This document shows positions 15,992 through 23,910 of a DNA stretch of 64,000 bases, in pieces (position 1 is the stretch's first letter; the number at the start of each line of letters is the position of its first letter). Origin of the DNA: Sideroxydans sp. GTDB lineage: Bacteria; Pseudomonadota; Gammaproteobacteria; Burkholderiales; Gallionellaceae. The position numbers and the translations under genes are program-made. The notes beneath the pieces are model-generated. The model was given only the letters and a program-made list of their open reading frames with translations, was not told the DNA's origin and did no database searches. The stretch lies in contig DAIDAJ010000105.1 of the NCBI GenBank assembly GCA_027310665.1, positions 33,826 to 97,825 of the forward strand. The letters are read 5' to 3'.

Positions 15992-16828
15992 TCACCGCCT
16001 CTTCACGATCACCAGCGCAATCCCTCCAAGTATCGCCACGGACGCCAGCACCAGACGCAGCGTCACCGCCTCGCCCAGGAACAGCACACCGCCGAGCGCG
16101 GCGATGACGGGCACGCTGAGTTGCACGGTGGAGGCGCTGGTGGCCTTGAGTGCAGGCAGCACCGAGTACCAGATGGAGTAGCCGATGCCGGAGGCCAGCG
16201 CGCCGGAGGCGACCGCGTAACCGATGCCGGCAGTGTCCAGCGAGACATTATTGATCGTGGCCAGGCTCACCGCCGCAGCCATGGGCACGGCGCGCAGGAA
16301 GTTGCCCGCCGTGATGCGCGTGGCATCGCCAGCTCCCTTGCCGCGCAACGAGTAGACGCCCCACGCGACGCCGGACGCCAGCATGAGTACGGAGCCAACG
16401 AGTGGCGGCGCGGTGAGGCCCGGCAGCAGCAGGCCGACCAGCCCGACGAACGCGAGCGTCAGTCCGACGATCTGGCGGCCGTGCAGGCGTTCGCCCTTGC
16501 TGATGCCGTAGCCGATCATGGTCGCCTGCACTGCGCCGAACAGCAGCAATGCGCCCATCGCCGCAGGCAGGGTGACATAGGCGTTGGAATACAGGATGGC
16601 GTAGACGAAGAGCGCCGCCGCGGAACGCCAGCTGCCCTTGCCGGTCTTGTGGCCTCGAAACAGCGTGACGAGCAGCCACATCGTTGCCGCGCCGGAGACA
16701 AGGCGGATGGTGGTGAAGCTGGCGGCATCGATGGCGGTGAGCTTGAGCGCCATGCGGCAGAACAGGGAGTTGCCGGCGAAGGCGATCATGGTGATCACGG
16801 TGAGGAGGATTATCCTGGTGCGCGACAT
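15992..16828 (-). CDS. DMT-superfamily (EamA) transporter
   Basis: A 278-residue membrane protein with ten predicted helices in two EamA repeats. The N-terminal IAFAGNSLFCRMALKLTAID and the second repeat starting near residue 145 (SVLMLASGVAWGVYSLRGKG) are typical. EamA proteins export amino acids or other small metabolites; the substrate cannot be told. It is convergent with the TPR gene and stands alone. Confidence 0.85.
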   Translation of the reverse strand: MSRTRIILLTVITMIAFAGNSLFCRMALKLTAIDAASFTTIRLVSGAATMWLLVTLFRGHKTGKGSWRSAAALFVYAILYSNAYVTLPAAMGALLLFGAVQATMIGYGISKGERLHGRQIVGLTLAFVGLVGLLLPGLTAPPLVGSVLMLASGVAWGVYSLRGKGAGDATRITAGNFLRAVPMAAAVSLATINNVSLDTAGIGYAVASGALASGIGYSIWYSVLPALKATSASTVQLSVPVIAALGGVLFLGEAVTLRLVLASVAILGGIALVIVKRR

Positions 16829-17009
16829 CGTGTTTATCCTTGGGTTTATCGAGTAGCCGGATTCTATCCGACTCTACTCCGCAGGCGGTTCCGGCATTCA
16901 CACCAGGAACCAAAGGAGCCCAATTCTGCAGCCGGCTTTATGGGTAACCGAATGGCCCAAAGGATCGGCTTCGCTACTCATTGCAGCATGTAATCCAAGC
17001 CGTCGACCT

Positions 17010-18311
17010 TTACTTGCCCCGCCGCCAGAAAAGTCCCATGAGCGGTTTGACGCTGGTGCCGTGCAGAAGGATGGAGAGCGTGACGACGATCAGTGTCATT
17101 TGTATCAGTTGCAGCGACAGCGCTTCCGGCAAGCCGTTTTCAATCGCGTACATCAGGTAATAGAGCGGGCCGATCCCGCGCACGCCGAACCAGCCTGTCA
17201 TGCCGCGTAGGCGCCACGTGGTGTTCGTGCCTAGCAGGCCGACGACGACGCTGACCGGGCGTGCGATCACGAACAGGAACAGCGCCAACCACACCGCTTC
17301 CCAGGTCCAGGAGTTCAGATAAAGCGATCCGCCGATCAATAGCACCAGCATCACTTCCGAGAGTCTCTCCAGGTGTTCCTTGAATACCAGGGACCCTTCG
17401 CTGACGGTTTCAGGCGGTTCCAATTCGGCTTGCGCCTTTCCGGCTGCGCGTGCGGACTGCTGGGTTCTGCTTCCGTCGAAGGCGACCTGCGCTGCTTTGG
17501 CGAGTTTCGATTCGGTCTGGCGCAGTGCGACGGCGGCAAAGAACACCGCCAGAAATCCCCAGCCGTTGACCAGCGTCGTCAGCCCGTATACGACGCCGAT
17601 CAGACCCAGGCCGAGGAAATCGTCCATCAGTTCGTGTTTGTGCGGCTTGCTGCGCAGCTTCCAGCCCAGACGCGCGAGCGCCACACCCGCGACAATACCG
17701 ATGGCGATGCCCGACAGGGTAGCCCATAACACATCCAGCAATAACCAGTTGATACCGTGATCGCCGATGTCATGCAGGCCCAGCATCCCCATCCCCAGCA
17801 TCACGAACGGGAACGCGCTGCCGTCGTTCATGCCGGCCTCGCAGGTGATGGTGAAGCGCAATTGGTCGTGGTCTCCGGGATGACGGATCTGCACATCGGT
17901 TGCCAGCACCGGATCGGTCGGCGCAACGATCGCTCCCAGCAGCACGCCTGCGCCCAATGGCAGATCCAGCACATACCAGGCAAAAGCGGCAACCGCCGCG
18001 ACGGTGACGGTCATGGATATCGTCGCCAGCAGGATAGGCGCTCGCCAGCGGGCAAAAGTGAACGGCACGGGCATTTTGACGCCGGCAGAGAACAGGGAGA
18101 TCAATACCGCGACTTCCGTCAACACTTCCAGCAGCGCGGATTCCTTGAGCGGGTTGAAATGAAACAGATTCAGCGCGGTCGGCCCGACCAGCACGCCCAC
18201 CGCCAGGTAGATGATGGCGGAGGTGACCGCCGAACGTTTCAGGATGGAAGCGGTAAGGCCCATGAACAGCAATAGTCCGCCGACGAGCATGAACCATTGT
18301 GAGTCAGTCAT
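17010..18311 (-). CDS. Cation:proton antiporter (CPA1, NhaP type)
   Basis: A 433-residue inner-membrane protein with about twelve hydrophobic segments. The conserved APTDPVLATDVQ segment and the acidic EAGMNDGSAFPFVM motif (the ND pair of CPA1 antiporters) are intact. A charged cytoplasmic insertion near residues 290-330 (RTQQSARAAGKAQAELEPPETVSEGS) breaks the hydrophobic pattern and could be regulatory. It should exchange Na+ or K+ for H+. The gene stands alone; its upstream region is occupied by a 240-bp inverted-repeat element. Confidence 0.88.
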   Translation of the reverse strand: MTDSQWFMLVGGLLLFMGLTASILKRSAVTSAIIYLAVGVLVGPTALNLFHFNPLKESALLEVLTEVAVLISLFSAGVKMPVPFTFARWRAPILLATISMTVTVAAVAAFAWYVLDLPLGAGVLLGAIVAPTDPVLATDVQIRHPGDHDQLRFTITCEAGMNDGSAFPFVMLGMGMLGLHDIGDHGINWLLLDVLWATLSGIAIGIVAGVALARLGWKLRSKPHKHELMDDFLGLGLIGVVYGLTTLVNGWGFLAVFFAAVALRQTESKLAKAAQVAFDGSRTQQSARAAGKAQAELEPPETVSEGSLVFKEHLERLSEVMLVLLIGGSLYLNSWTWEAVWLALFLFVIARPVSVVVGLLGTNTTWRLRGMTGWFGVRGIGPLYYLMYAIENGLPEALSLQLIQMTLIVVTLSILLHGTSVKPLMGLFWRRGK

Positions 18312-18643
18312 CGGTTCGTTCCGGATACATGAGTTGCAGCATTGATTAAATCCAAATAGTTCATTAGACCGTCATTCCGGCGAAGGCCGGAATCCAGTCA
18401 CAAAGACATGCCGCGAGTGAGTGTGTTGTTGGGGCTTCAGCCCCTTACAACCACGGCCTACCTCTTGCGGGTGCGCGGACAAAACCATGATGTTGTCCCA
18501 CTTTCGTGGGGATATTTTAATCATCTGGATTCCGGCCTTCGCCGGAATGACGCAGTTTTTGCTAATGGACTATTTGGGTTAAACGTACATCGGCCAGACC
18601 GAGGGTCGGCCTGTCCCGAGCCTGATTAAACTACCGACTCCCT
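18312..18643. other. Spacer dominated by inverted-repeat element copy 2
   Basis: Most of these 332 bases are the element at 18345-18584. The rest holds a GGGTCGGCCTGTCCCGAGCC fragment near 18602, related to the CCTGAGCTTGTCGAAGG repeats. No gene is visible. The antiporter promoter must lie in or beside the element. Confidence 0.55.
18345..18584. repeat. ATTCCGGCGAAGGCCGGAAT inverted-repeat element, copy 2, with outer arms
   Basis: The inner arms GTCATTCCGGCGAAGGCCGG (18371 on) and their inverse (ending 18552) enclose a variable interior with a TTGTCCCACTTTCGTGGGGA hairpin near the right arm. Outside them a further imperfect inverted repeat occurs: AAATCCAAATAGTTCATTAG on the left and CTAATGGACTATTTGGGTTA on the right. 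The whole unit spans about 240 bp. Confidence 0.75.
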
Positions 18644-19096
18644 TCAGTGATCGCGGCCGCGGCCTTCGTCATTGCCTCTTCCTCTGCCGTGCCGGTCGTT
18701 CCCCTGGTTGCCACGGTCATCATCACGACGCTCGTTACGACCTCCATCATGGCGATCGCCATGCCGTTCCTGGTAACGCGGAACGTATTCGCGCTTGTAC
18801 CAGTTGTCCTTTACAAAAAAGACGCGTTCACCGCAGGCGTTGTATTCACCGCAGTGTCTGCTCCAATGTCTGACGTGGTTCGGAGGTACGCGCAGATAGA
18901 TCGGCGGGCGCATCGGTCCCCGCTCGATGATCACCGGCTGGGCAAATATCAGTTGTGGCTGCGGGAAGTCGCCGATGTCGATCCGGCCATAGAAGTCCGG
19001 CTGTCCAACGCTGACGGAGACGCCAACGTCGGCTGCGACGGCCGGAGTGGTCATGGTAAAAGCGGCGACCGCCGCGGCGATCAGAATACGTTTCAT
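18644..19096 (-). CDS. Secreted protein with Arg/His/Asp-rich tail
   Basis: 150 residues. A signal peptide is clear (MKRILIAAAVAAFTMTTPAVA, cleaved after AVA-A). The middle carries GVSVSVGQPDFYGRIDIG and PIYLRVPPNHVRHWSRHCGEYNACG, with two cysteines that could form a disulfide. The last 40 residues are almost wholly Arg, Asp, His, Gly and Asn. Similar short periplasmic proteins are common in betaproteobacteria and have no known function. An AAGGAG lies just before the start. Confidence 0.75.
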   Translation of the reverse strand: MKRILIAAAVAAFTMTTPAVAADVGVSVSVGQPDFYGRIDIGDFPQPQLIFAQPVIIERGPMRPPIYLRVPPNHVRHWSRHCGEYNACGERVFFVKDNWYKREYVPRYQERHGDRHDGGRNERRDDDRGNQGNDRHGRGRGNDEGRGRDH

Positions 19097-19303
19097 GTTG
19101 AATCTCCTTAATGCGAGTTCAGGAAAGTTGAACAGTGCGCCCCGGAATGGCTACCCTGCGATTATGTACCTGCAGCCGAAAGCTTCCGTGCTGCAGCGCA
19201 CATTCAAGGTTAAACGAGACCGCATTTACCGCGACCACAGGCAATGCCGGCGTGTCAGAATAGCGTGGCCCATCCAGTTTCCGCTTGCAGAGGAAAGATC
19301 GCC

Positions 19304-20746
19304 ATGACGCCAGCCACCTCCGAAACCGCAGTGCCCCAATCCCTCACCCTCAATCGGATGGAAGCCATCTTCGCCCAACAACGGGAAGCCTATGCCAGAT
19401 CCCCGATGCCGACCCTGGACGAGCGCAGGCGGCATCTCTCGACGCTCAAAAGCCTGTTGCTGGAACACCGGTACTCCATTGCCGAAGCGATCAGCGCCGA
19501 TTTCACGTCGCACTCGGTCGATGAGTCGCTCATGGCCGAGATCATGCCTGCACTGCATCACATCGACTATTCGCTGAAGCGCCTGCACCGCTGGATGAAG
19601 CCGGACAGCCGCAGCGTGGGCCTGCATTTCCTGCCCGCCAAAGCCCGCGTGATTTACCAGCCGCTGGGCGTGGTCGGCATCATCGTGCCGTTCAACTATC
19701 CCGTGAACCTTTCCATGGTGCCGCTGGTGACTGCGCTTGCGGCAGGCAACCGGGTGATACTCAAGATGTCGGAGCTGACGCCGAAGACTGCGGCACTGGT
19801 CGGGGAGATGCTGCGCAAGGGTTTTGCTGAAGACCACGTTGCCGTGGTGACCGGCGAAGCCGATGTTGGCGCCGCGTTCGCGAGGCTTCCGTTCGACCAT
19901 CTGCTGTTCACCGGCTCCACGCATATCGGCAAACTGGTGATGCGCGCGGCGGCAGAGAACCTGACTCCGGTCACGCTGGAACTGGGCGGCAAATCGCCGG
20001 CCGTCATCGCCGACGACATTCCGCTGGAAGATGTCGTCGACCGCCTGTGTTTCGCCAAGTCGCTGAATGGCGGGCAGACCTGCGTGGCGCCCGATTACGT
20101 GCTGGTCCCGCGCGGCAAGCTCGACGCTTTCATCCGGCTTTACAAGGCCACGTTCAACAGGATGTATCCCACGATCAACGGCAATGCGGATTACACCAGC
20201 GTGGTGAACGGGCGTGCCCATGAGTTGCTGCAGCATTGGCTGAAGGATGCAGCGGCGAAGGGCGCGCGGATAGAAAAGGTAAGCGATGAGGCCATCACCG
20301 ACGGTACCTTCCGCATGCCCCTGCATCTGGTGACGCAGGTGACGGACGAGATGACGATCATGCAGAAGGAATTGTTCGGGCCGATACTGCCGGTCATTCC
20401 CTACGACGGCATGGACGAAGCGCTGGATTATGTGAACCGGCATCCGCGTCCGCTGGCACTGTACCTGTTCACGCATGACCGGGCATTGCAGGACCACGTA
20501 GCGACCCAAACTCATTCCGGCTCGATGTGCATCAACGAAGCACTCATCCAGGTAGGCATCGACGACCTGCCTTTCGGCGGCATCGGCCATTCCGGCATCG
20601 GCCAGTACCACGGCCACGAGGGCTTCCTGACCATGTCCAAGGCGAAGGCCATCCTGAGCAAGGGCAGATTGAATTCGATGAAGTTCATGTACCCGCCCTA
20701 TGGCGGGCCCATCCAGAAATTGCTGCTGAAGTGGCTGGTGCGCTGA
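19304..20746 (+). CDS. calB: Coniferyl aldehyde dehydrogenase-type NAD(P)-dependent ALDH
   Basis: 480 residues from the ATG at 19304, chosen because GAGGAAAG lies just upstream and the upstream in-frame extension has no family character. The ALDH signature is complete: FNYPVNLSMVPL (cofactor domain), the FTGSTHIGKLV loop, the general-base Glu in TLELGGKSP and the catalytic Cys in GGQTCVAPDY. The C-terminal CINEALIQVGIDDLPFGGIGHSGIGQYHG is characteristic of the coniferyl aldehyde dehydrogenase subgroup. The physiological substrate may be any hydrophobic aldehyde. It is monocistronic. Confidence 0.82.
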   Translation: MTPATSETAVPQSLTLNRMEAIFAQQREAYARSPMPTLDERRRHLSTLKSLLLEHRYSIAEAISADFTSHSVDESLMAEIMPALHHIDYSLKRLHRWMKPDSRSVGLHFLPAKARVIYQPLGVVGIIVPFNYPVNLSMVPLVTALAAGNRVILKMSELTPKTAALVGEMLRKGFAEDHVAVVTGEADVGAAFARLPFDHLLFTGSTHIGKLVMRAAAENLTPVTLELGGKSPAVIADDIPLEDVVDRLCFAKSLNGGQTCVAPDYVLVPRGKLDAFIRLYKATFNRMYPTINGNADYTSVVNGRAHELLQHWLKDAAAKGARIEKVSDEAITDGTFRMPLHLVTQVTDEMTIMQKELFGPILPVIPYDGMDEALDYVNRHPRPLALYLFTHDRALQDHVATQTHSGSMCINEALIQVGIDDLPFGGIGHSGIGQYHGHEGFLTMSKAKAILSKGRLNSMKFMYPPYGGPIQKLLLKWLVR

Positions 20747-20798
20747 GCGGCAATAATTCAGGTATTCCGGTTTACGGCTTCCTCGCCGCGCATCGGCG

Positions 20799-21275
20799 TC
20801 AACGCTGCCGCTGGTAGAGGCCGACCAGTTCGGTGTGGCTGATGATGTGGCCCTGCATCGCGGCTTCCAGTGCGGCCTTGGTGGGTGACTTCAGGTCCGG
20901 CAGCACGGTATCGAGCGCAAACAGTTTGTGGAAGTAGCGGTGATTCCCTATCGGCGGGCACGGGCCGCCGTAGCCGGTCTGCTGCCAGTCGTTTTTTCCC
21001 TGCAGCGTACCCGACGGGAGCACGGCGGCCACGATGCCTTCAGCGACACCATGTGTGTGAGAGGGAATGTTGTACAACACCCAGTGCACCCAGGTCCTTT
21101 TTGGCGCTTTGGGATCGGGCGCATCCGGGTCGTCGACGATCAGGACCAGGCTCTTTGCGCTGGCGGGTACGCCGCTCCAGTTCAGCGGCGGCGAAACGTT
21201 CTGCCCGTCGCAGGTATGGCGTGCAGCGATCGCGCCGTTGTGCTGGAAGGATGTGGATGTGATGGTGAATGGCAT
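20799..21275 (-). CDS. YbhB/YbcL family PEBP-like protein
   Basis: 158 residues from the ATG at 21275, with AAGGAG upstream. The phosphatidylethanolamine-binding fold is marked by LVLIVDDPDAPDPKAPKRTWVHW and by the GPCPPIGNHRYFHKLFALD strand. Bacterial members are small cytoplasmic or periplasmic proteins of unclear ligand. No signal peptide is visible here. It is separated by 52 bases from the isochorismatase gene transcribed in the same direction, so the two may be co-transcribed. Confidence 0.88.
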   Translation of the reverse strand: MPFTITSTSFQHNGAIAARHTCDGQNVSPPLNWSGVPASAKSLVLIVDDPDAPDPKAPKRTWVHWVLYNIPSHTHGVAEGIVAAVLPSGTLQGKNDWQQTGYGGPCPPIGNHRYFHKLFALDTVLPDLKSPTKAALEAAMQGHIISHTELVGLYQRQR

Positions 21276-21327
21276 CGTGGTCTCCTTGTCTGTGGTCAAG
21301 CCGGTCTCGCCGATATTGCCAGCGCTC

Positions 21328-21894
21328 TTATTTGACCAGTTTCGAGAGCTTCCTGAACGAGTCGGTACCGGCGATCTTCAATAGCTGGAACACGACTGCC
21401 TCGGTACAGGTGGGCACGGCGCCGGCCAGCACCATGGCTTCCATCGCGGTCTGCTTGTTGTCGCTGCTGCGGCTCATCACGGCATCCTTGACGAGGTGAA
21501 CATCGAACTCTTCGTCCAGCAGATCGATGACGGTCTGCAGTACGCAGACATGGGTCTCCATGCCGGTGACGATGACCTGCGTCCTGCCGCTGCCTTTCAG
21601 TTGATTGATGAACGCATCGTTGCCGCAGCAGCTGAACGTCATTTTTTCGAAGCCGGGGGCGGCGGGGGCTCTTTGCCTGAGCTCGCTTAATGTCGGCCCC
21701 AGCCCTTTGACATACTGCTCGGTGAAGATCACCGGAACCGCCAGCTCGTTCGCGCTTTCCAGCAGGATGCCGGTGTTCCTGGTCAGTTGCTGCAATGCAC
21801 CCTGATCCATGGCGGCGCAGAGCTTTTCCTGCACATCGATGACGACCAGTGCGGCTTTTGCCGGGTCCAACAGGAATGTGTTCCGGATAGTCAT
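21328..21894 (-). CDS. Isochorismatase-family cysteine hydrolase (YcaC-like)
   Basis: 188 residues. The start at 21894 is set by AAGGAG 7 bases upstream. The catalytic triad of the family is visible as Asp in LVVIDVQEKL, Lys in APGFEKMTFSC, and Cys in VTGMETHVCVLQTV. The closest described relatives are YcaC-type hydrolases. The substrate is unknown. Its neighbour downstream is the PEBP-like gene. Confidence 0.85.
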   Translation of the reverse strand: MTIRNTFLLDPAKAALVVIDVQEKLCAAMDQGALQQLTRNTGILLESANELAVPVIFTEQYVKGLGPTLSELRQRAPAAPGFEKMTFSCCGNDAFINQLKGSGRTQVIVTGMETHVCVLQTVIDLLDEEFDVHLVKDAVMSRSSDNKQTAMEAMVLAGAVPTCTEAVVFQLLKIAGTDSFRKLSKLVK

Positions 21895-21966
21895 GATCTC
21901 TCCTTTATCCAACGGGTTCCGAGCCGAAATTATGACTGATGGTGCGCGTCGTGATTTACGGAAACA

Positions 21967-22545
21967 TCAACAGTCGCTCGGCGCGAACTGCAGCGAACAG
22001 GACAGCACGCCTGCGACGAACAGGTTTTCGCTTTGCCCCAAATATGCACCGGGCATCAGTTTGAAACACACCAGGGTCGCGATCACCTTGCGGACTTTTT
22101 CTTGTGTCATCAGCTCCCAGGCAGCATCAAACTCATCCGGCTTGAATACCAGCTCAAGATCCAGTCTGCTCTGGCTTGGCAACTCGGTGACGGATATCCG
22201 GCCGATCTCTCCGCTGCCGGTTCCTTTTTGTGCCGCGATATAGCCTGAAGAACCGGAGGAAATATTGACTCTGGAAGTATCGACCGCCATGTGCGTCGTC
22301 AGGTAAGCAAAGAGCCGGTCTTCGAACTCCTTGTCGGAGACAACCTGGGTATCGTGCTTGCTCGAAGTGGCCAGGAACTCGAAATCGGCGCTCGGTTTGT
22401 TCTCGGTCAGCGATCGTACGGAAGCGATCTTTTCGCACGAAAGTCTCAGCGCCCTGGCTGACATCTGACTCGAAATATCCTCGGATTTCCCCATGCTGTT
22501 GACGAGGAAGGAATCGAGTTCGAGTTCAAGTGCGACTTCAATCAT
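21967..22545 (-). CDS. Hypothetical protein
   Basis: About 192 residues from the ATG at 22545; an ATG at 22611 is also possible, but its leader peptide looks unlike coding sequence. I do not recognise the family. It is soluble, with an N-terminal helical ELELDSFLVNSMGKSEDISSQMSARALRL, a central DKEFEDRLFAYLTTHM and a beta-rich C-terminal half with a cysteine in the last residue. The codon use is consistent with a real gene. It stands alone on the minus strand. Confidence 0.5.
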   Translation of the reverse strand: MIEVALELELDSFLVNSMGKSEDISSQMSARALRLSCEKIASVRSLTENKPSADFEFLATSSKHDTQVVSDKEFEDRLFAYLTTHMAVDTSRVNISSGSSGYIAAQKGTGSGEIGRISVTELPSQSRLDLELVFKPDEFDAAWELMTQEKVRKVIATLVCFKLMPGAYLGQSENLFVAGVLSCSLQFAPSDC

Positions 22546-22726
22546 TTGGGCAGCAGTCGATTTTGATCGACCTTCTCGGTAGGGATGACGGTTGGGCAGT
22601 GGAACTTCCATACTCCGAAGCTGCCCACTTGCAGTCGATTATTGCACACAGCGGGTATGCGGGGACCGGCTTTGTACTGTTCGTTGTGCTCTATCCCAGT
22701 CCCGCGCAATCGATAGCGCGATGGCA

Positions 22727-22766
22727 ACAGGCCACGTTGTTCGCATGCGCGACAAACGTGGCCTGT
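22727..22766. terminator. Hairpin downstream of the GlcG-like gene
   Basis: ACAGGCCACGTT (22727-22738) pairs with AACGTGGCCTGT (22755-22766) over 12 bp. On the plus strand it is followed by CTTTATT, on the minus strand by TGCCAT. It lies past the stop of the minus-strand GlcG-like gene, but the U-tract favours the plus strand. It may stop transcription only weakly. Confidence 0.45.
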
Positions 22767-22810
22767 CTTTATTGCCGAACACCTGGTCAAAAGAAGCCGG
22801 GTTCCCGGAA

Positions 22811-23344
22811 TCACTTGAACATCGCGGCACCGACCTTGCAGACGACTTCGTCCTGGGAACCGGCTCCGCCCGAACAACCGATCGCGCCGATCAGCTTGCC
22901 GTCTTCAACGAGAGGAATGCCCCCGCGCGAACCGATGGCGCCATCCAGCGTCGCCACATAGGGCATGTTGTTCACCTGGATCGCGTTCTCGAATATCTTC
23001 GTTTCGCGGCGGAAGCTGGCAGCGGCGCGCGCCTTGTGCTCGGAGATCTGGATCGATGCCAGCTGGGCCCCGTCCATGCGCTGGAAAGCCACCAGGTTGG
23101 CACCGGAGTCGACCACCGCGACATTCATCTTCCAGCCGCGCTTCTTCGCCTCCGCGACCGCGGCATTGATGGCTGCGGTCGCGCGCTCCAGCGAGATGGG
23201 GGCGCCATACGGTATATCGAAATTCATTTTTTCCGGAACGTTATCGAGCGGGTTTGCGGGCTTTGCATCCTCGGCGAAACAATCGACGGAAACAAGCAAT
23301 GCCGGGCAAAGAACAACAGCAGCCAAAATTGATTTCAACGTCAT
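22811..23344 (-). CDS. GlcG/HbpS family heme-degrading-domain protein, secreted
   Basis: 177 residues, with an N-terminal signal peptide (MTLKSILAAVVLCPALLVSV, cleavage near CFA-E). The GlcG/HbpS domain follows: ERATAAINAAVAEAKKRGWKMNVAVVDSGANLVAFQRMDGA, then KARAAASFRRET, GGIPLVEDGKLIGAIGCSGG and a terminal CKVGAAMFK. The family includes heme-binding and glycolate-related proteins; periplasmic members are of unknown role. It is monocistronic. Confidence 0.85.
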   Translation of the reverse strand: MTLKSILAAVVLCPALLVSVDCFAEDAKPANPLDNVPEKMNFDIPYGAPISLERATAAINAAVAEAKKRGWKMNVAVVDSGANLVAFQRMDGAQLASIQISEHKARAAASFRRETKIFENAIQVNNMPYVATLDGAIGSRGGIPLVEDGKLIGAIGCSGGAGSQDEVVCKVGAAMFK

Positions 23345-23499
23345 GATGTCACTCTCCTGTCAGAAGTATCGATGTGCAACCTGTCTGGAATGGTCCGGTC
23401 CTGCATTTGTGAGCATCAGCCCGCATCCTTGCCGGCGAAAAAATCGGGCCGCGCGAGAACCGGCTGCATGCAGTAACCGTTGTTCATTCTGACAGAATG

Positions 23500-23534
23500 C
23501 AAAAAATAAAAAACACCATTTTTATCATGGTGTT
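23500..23534 (-). terminator. Orphan rho-independent terminator, possible sRNA 3' end
   Basis: On the minus strand AACACCAT, a 7-base loop, and ATGGTGTT (23534 down to 23512) is followed by TTTTATTTTTT, a textbook U-tract. No recognised minus-strand gene ends here: the nearest minus-strand gene starts at 23344, downstream. It therefore ends either a small RNA or an undetected small gene that begins between 23535 and 23900. Confidence 0.6.
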
Positions 23535-23801
23535 CAAGGCGGACCTGTGCTCGCTTCCAGTCGCTCCGGAGAAACGGGGCATGGACCGTGACTACCTGCC
23601 AGACACGCATCGCGTGCATCCTCCAATTTACGCTTCCCGTCCCGAGTTCCTCACGGAAAGCCCTCTGCAAAATCGCAATCATCCGTTAACTATTGATGGG
23701 AAAGAATTGTTTCGGGAAGCGAGGAACGTGCCCTCCGCTCGCGGTGTTTTTTCGACAAGTTAGGCGTACAAGTTAGCGCCATGTTTGTTACAAAACTGAA
23801 G

Positions 23802-23829
23802 TTGTCGATGTCCGGATTTAAGGCATAAT
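23802..23829 (+). promoter_or_regulatory. Possible sigma-70 promoter of the GGDEF/EAL gene
   Basis: TTGTCG (23802-23807) and CATAAT (23824-23829) are separated by 16 bases and lie about 80 bases upstream of the start codon. The match to consensus is fair. Confidence 0.4.
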
Positions 23830-23910
23830 CCGCGCGGCTCGAACAACATGTAACCTGAACCTGCATCATTCAGGCAACTATCAGATCACTAGATCACAAG
23901 TGACGGACCA

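Larger units (their letters stand above)
23345..23910. other. Gene-poor spacer with an orphan terminator
   Basis: These 566 bases hold no gene that I can support. A strong minus-strand terminator (23500-23534) sits in the middle, and promoter-like hexamers for the GGDEF/EAL gene lie near the right end. Between about 23535 and 23780 a short minus-strand transcript could be encoded; open frames there are short and unlike known proteins. Confidence 0.45.
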
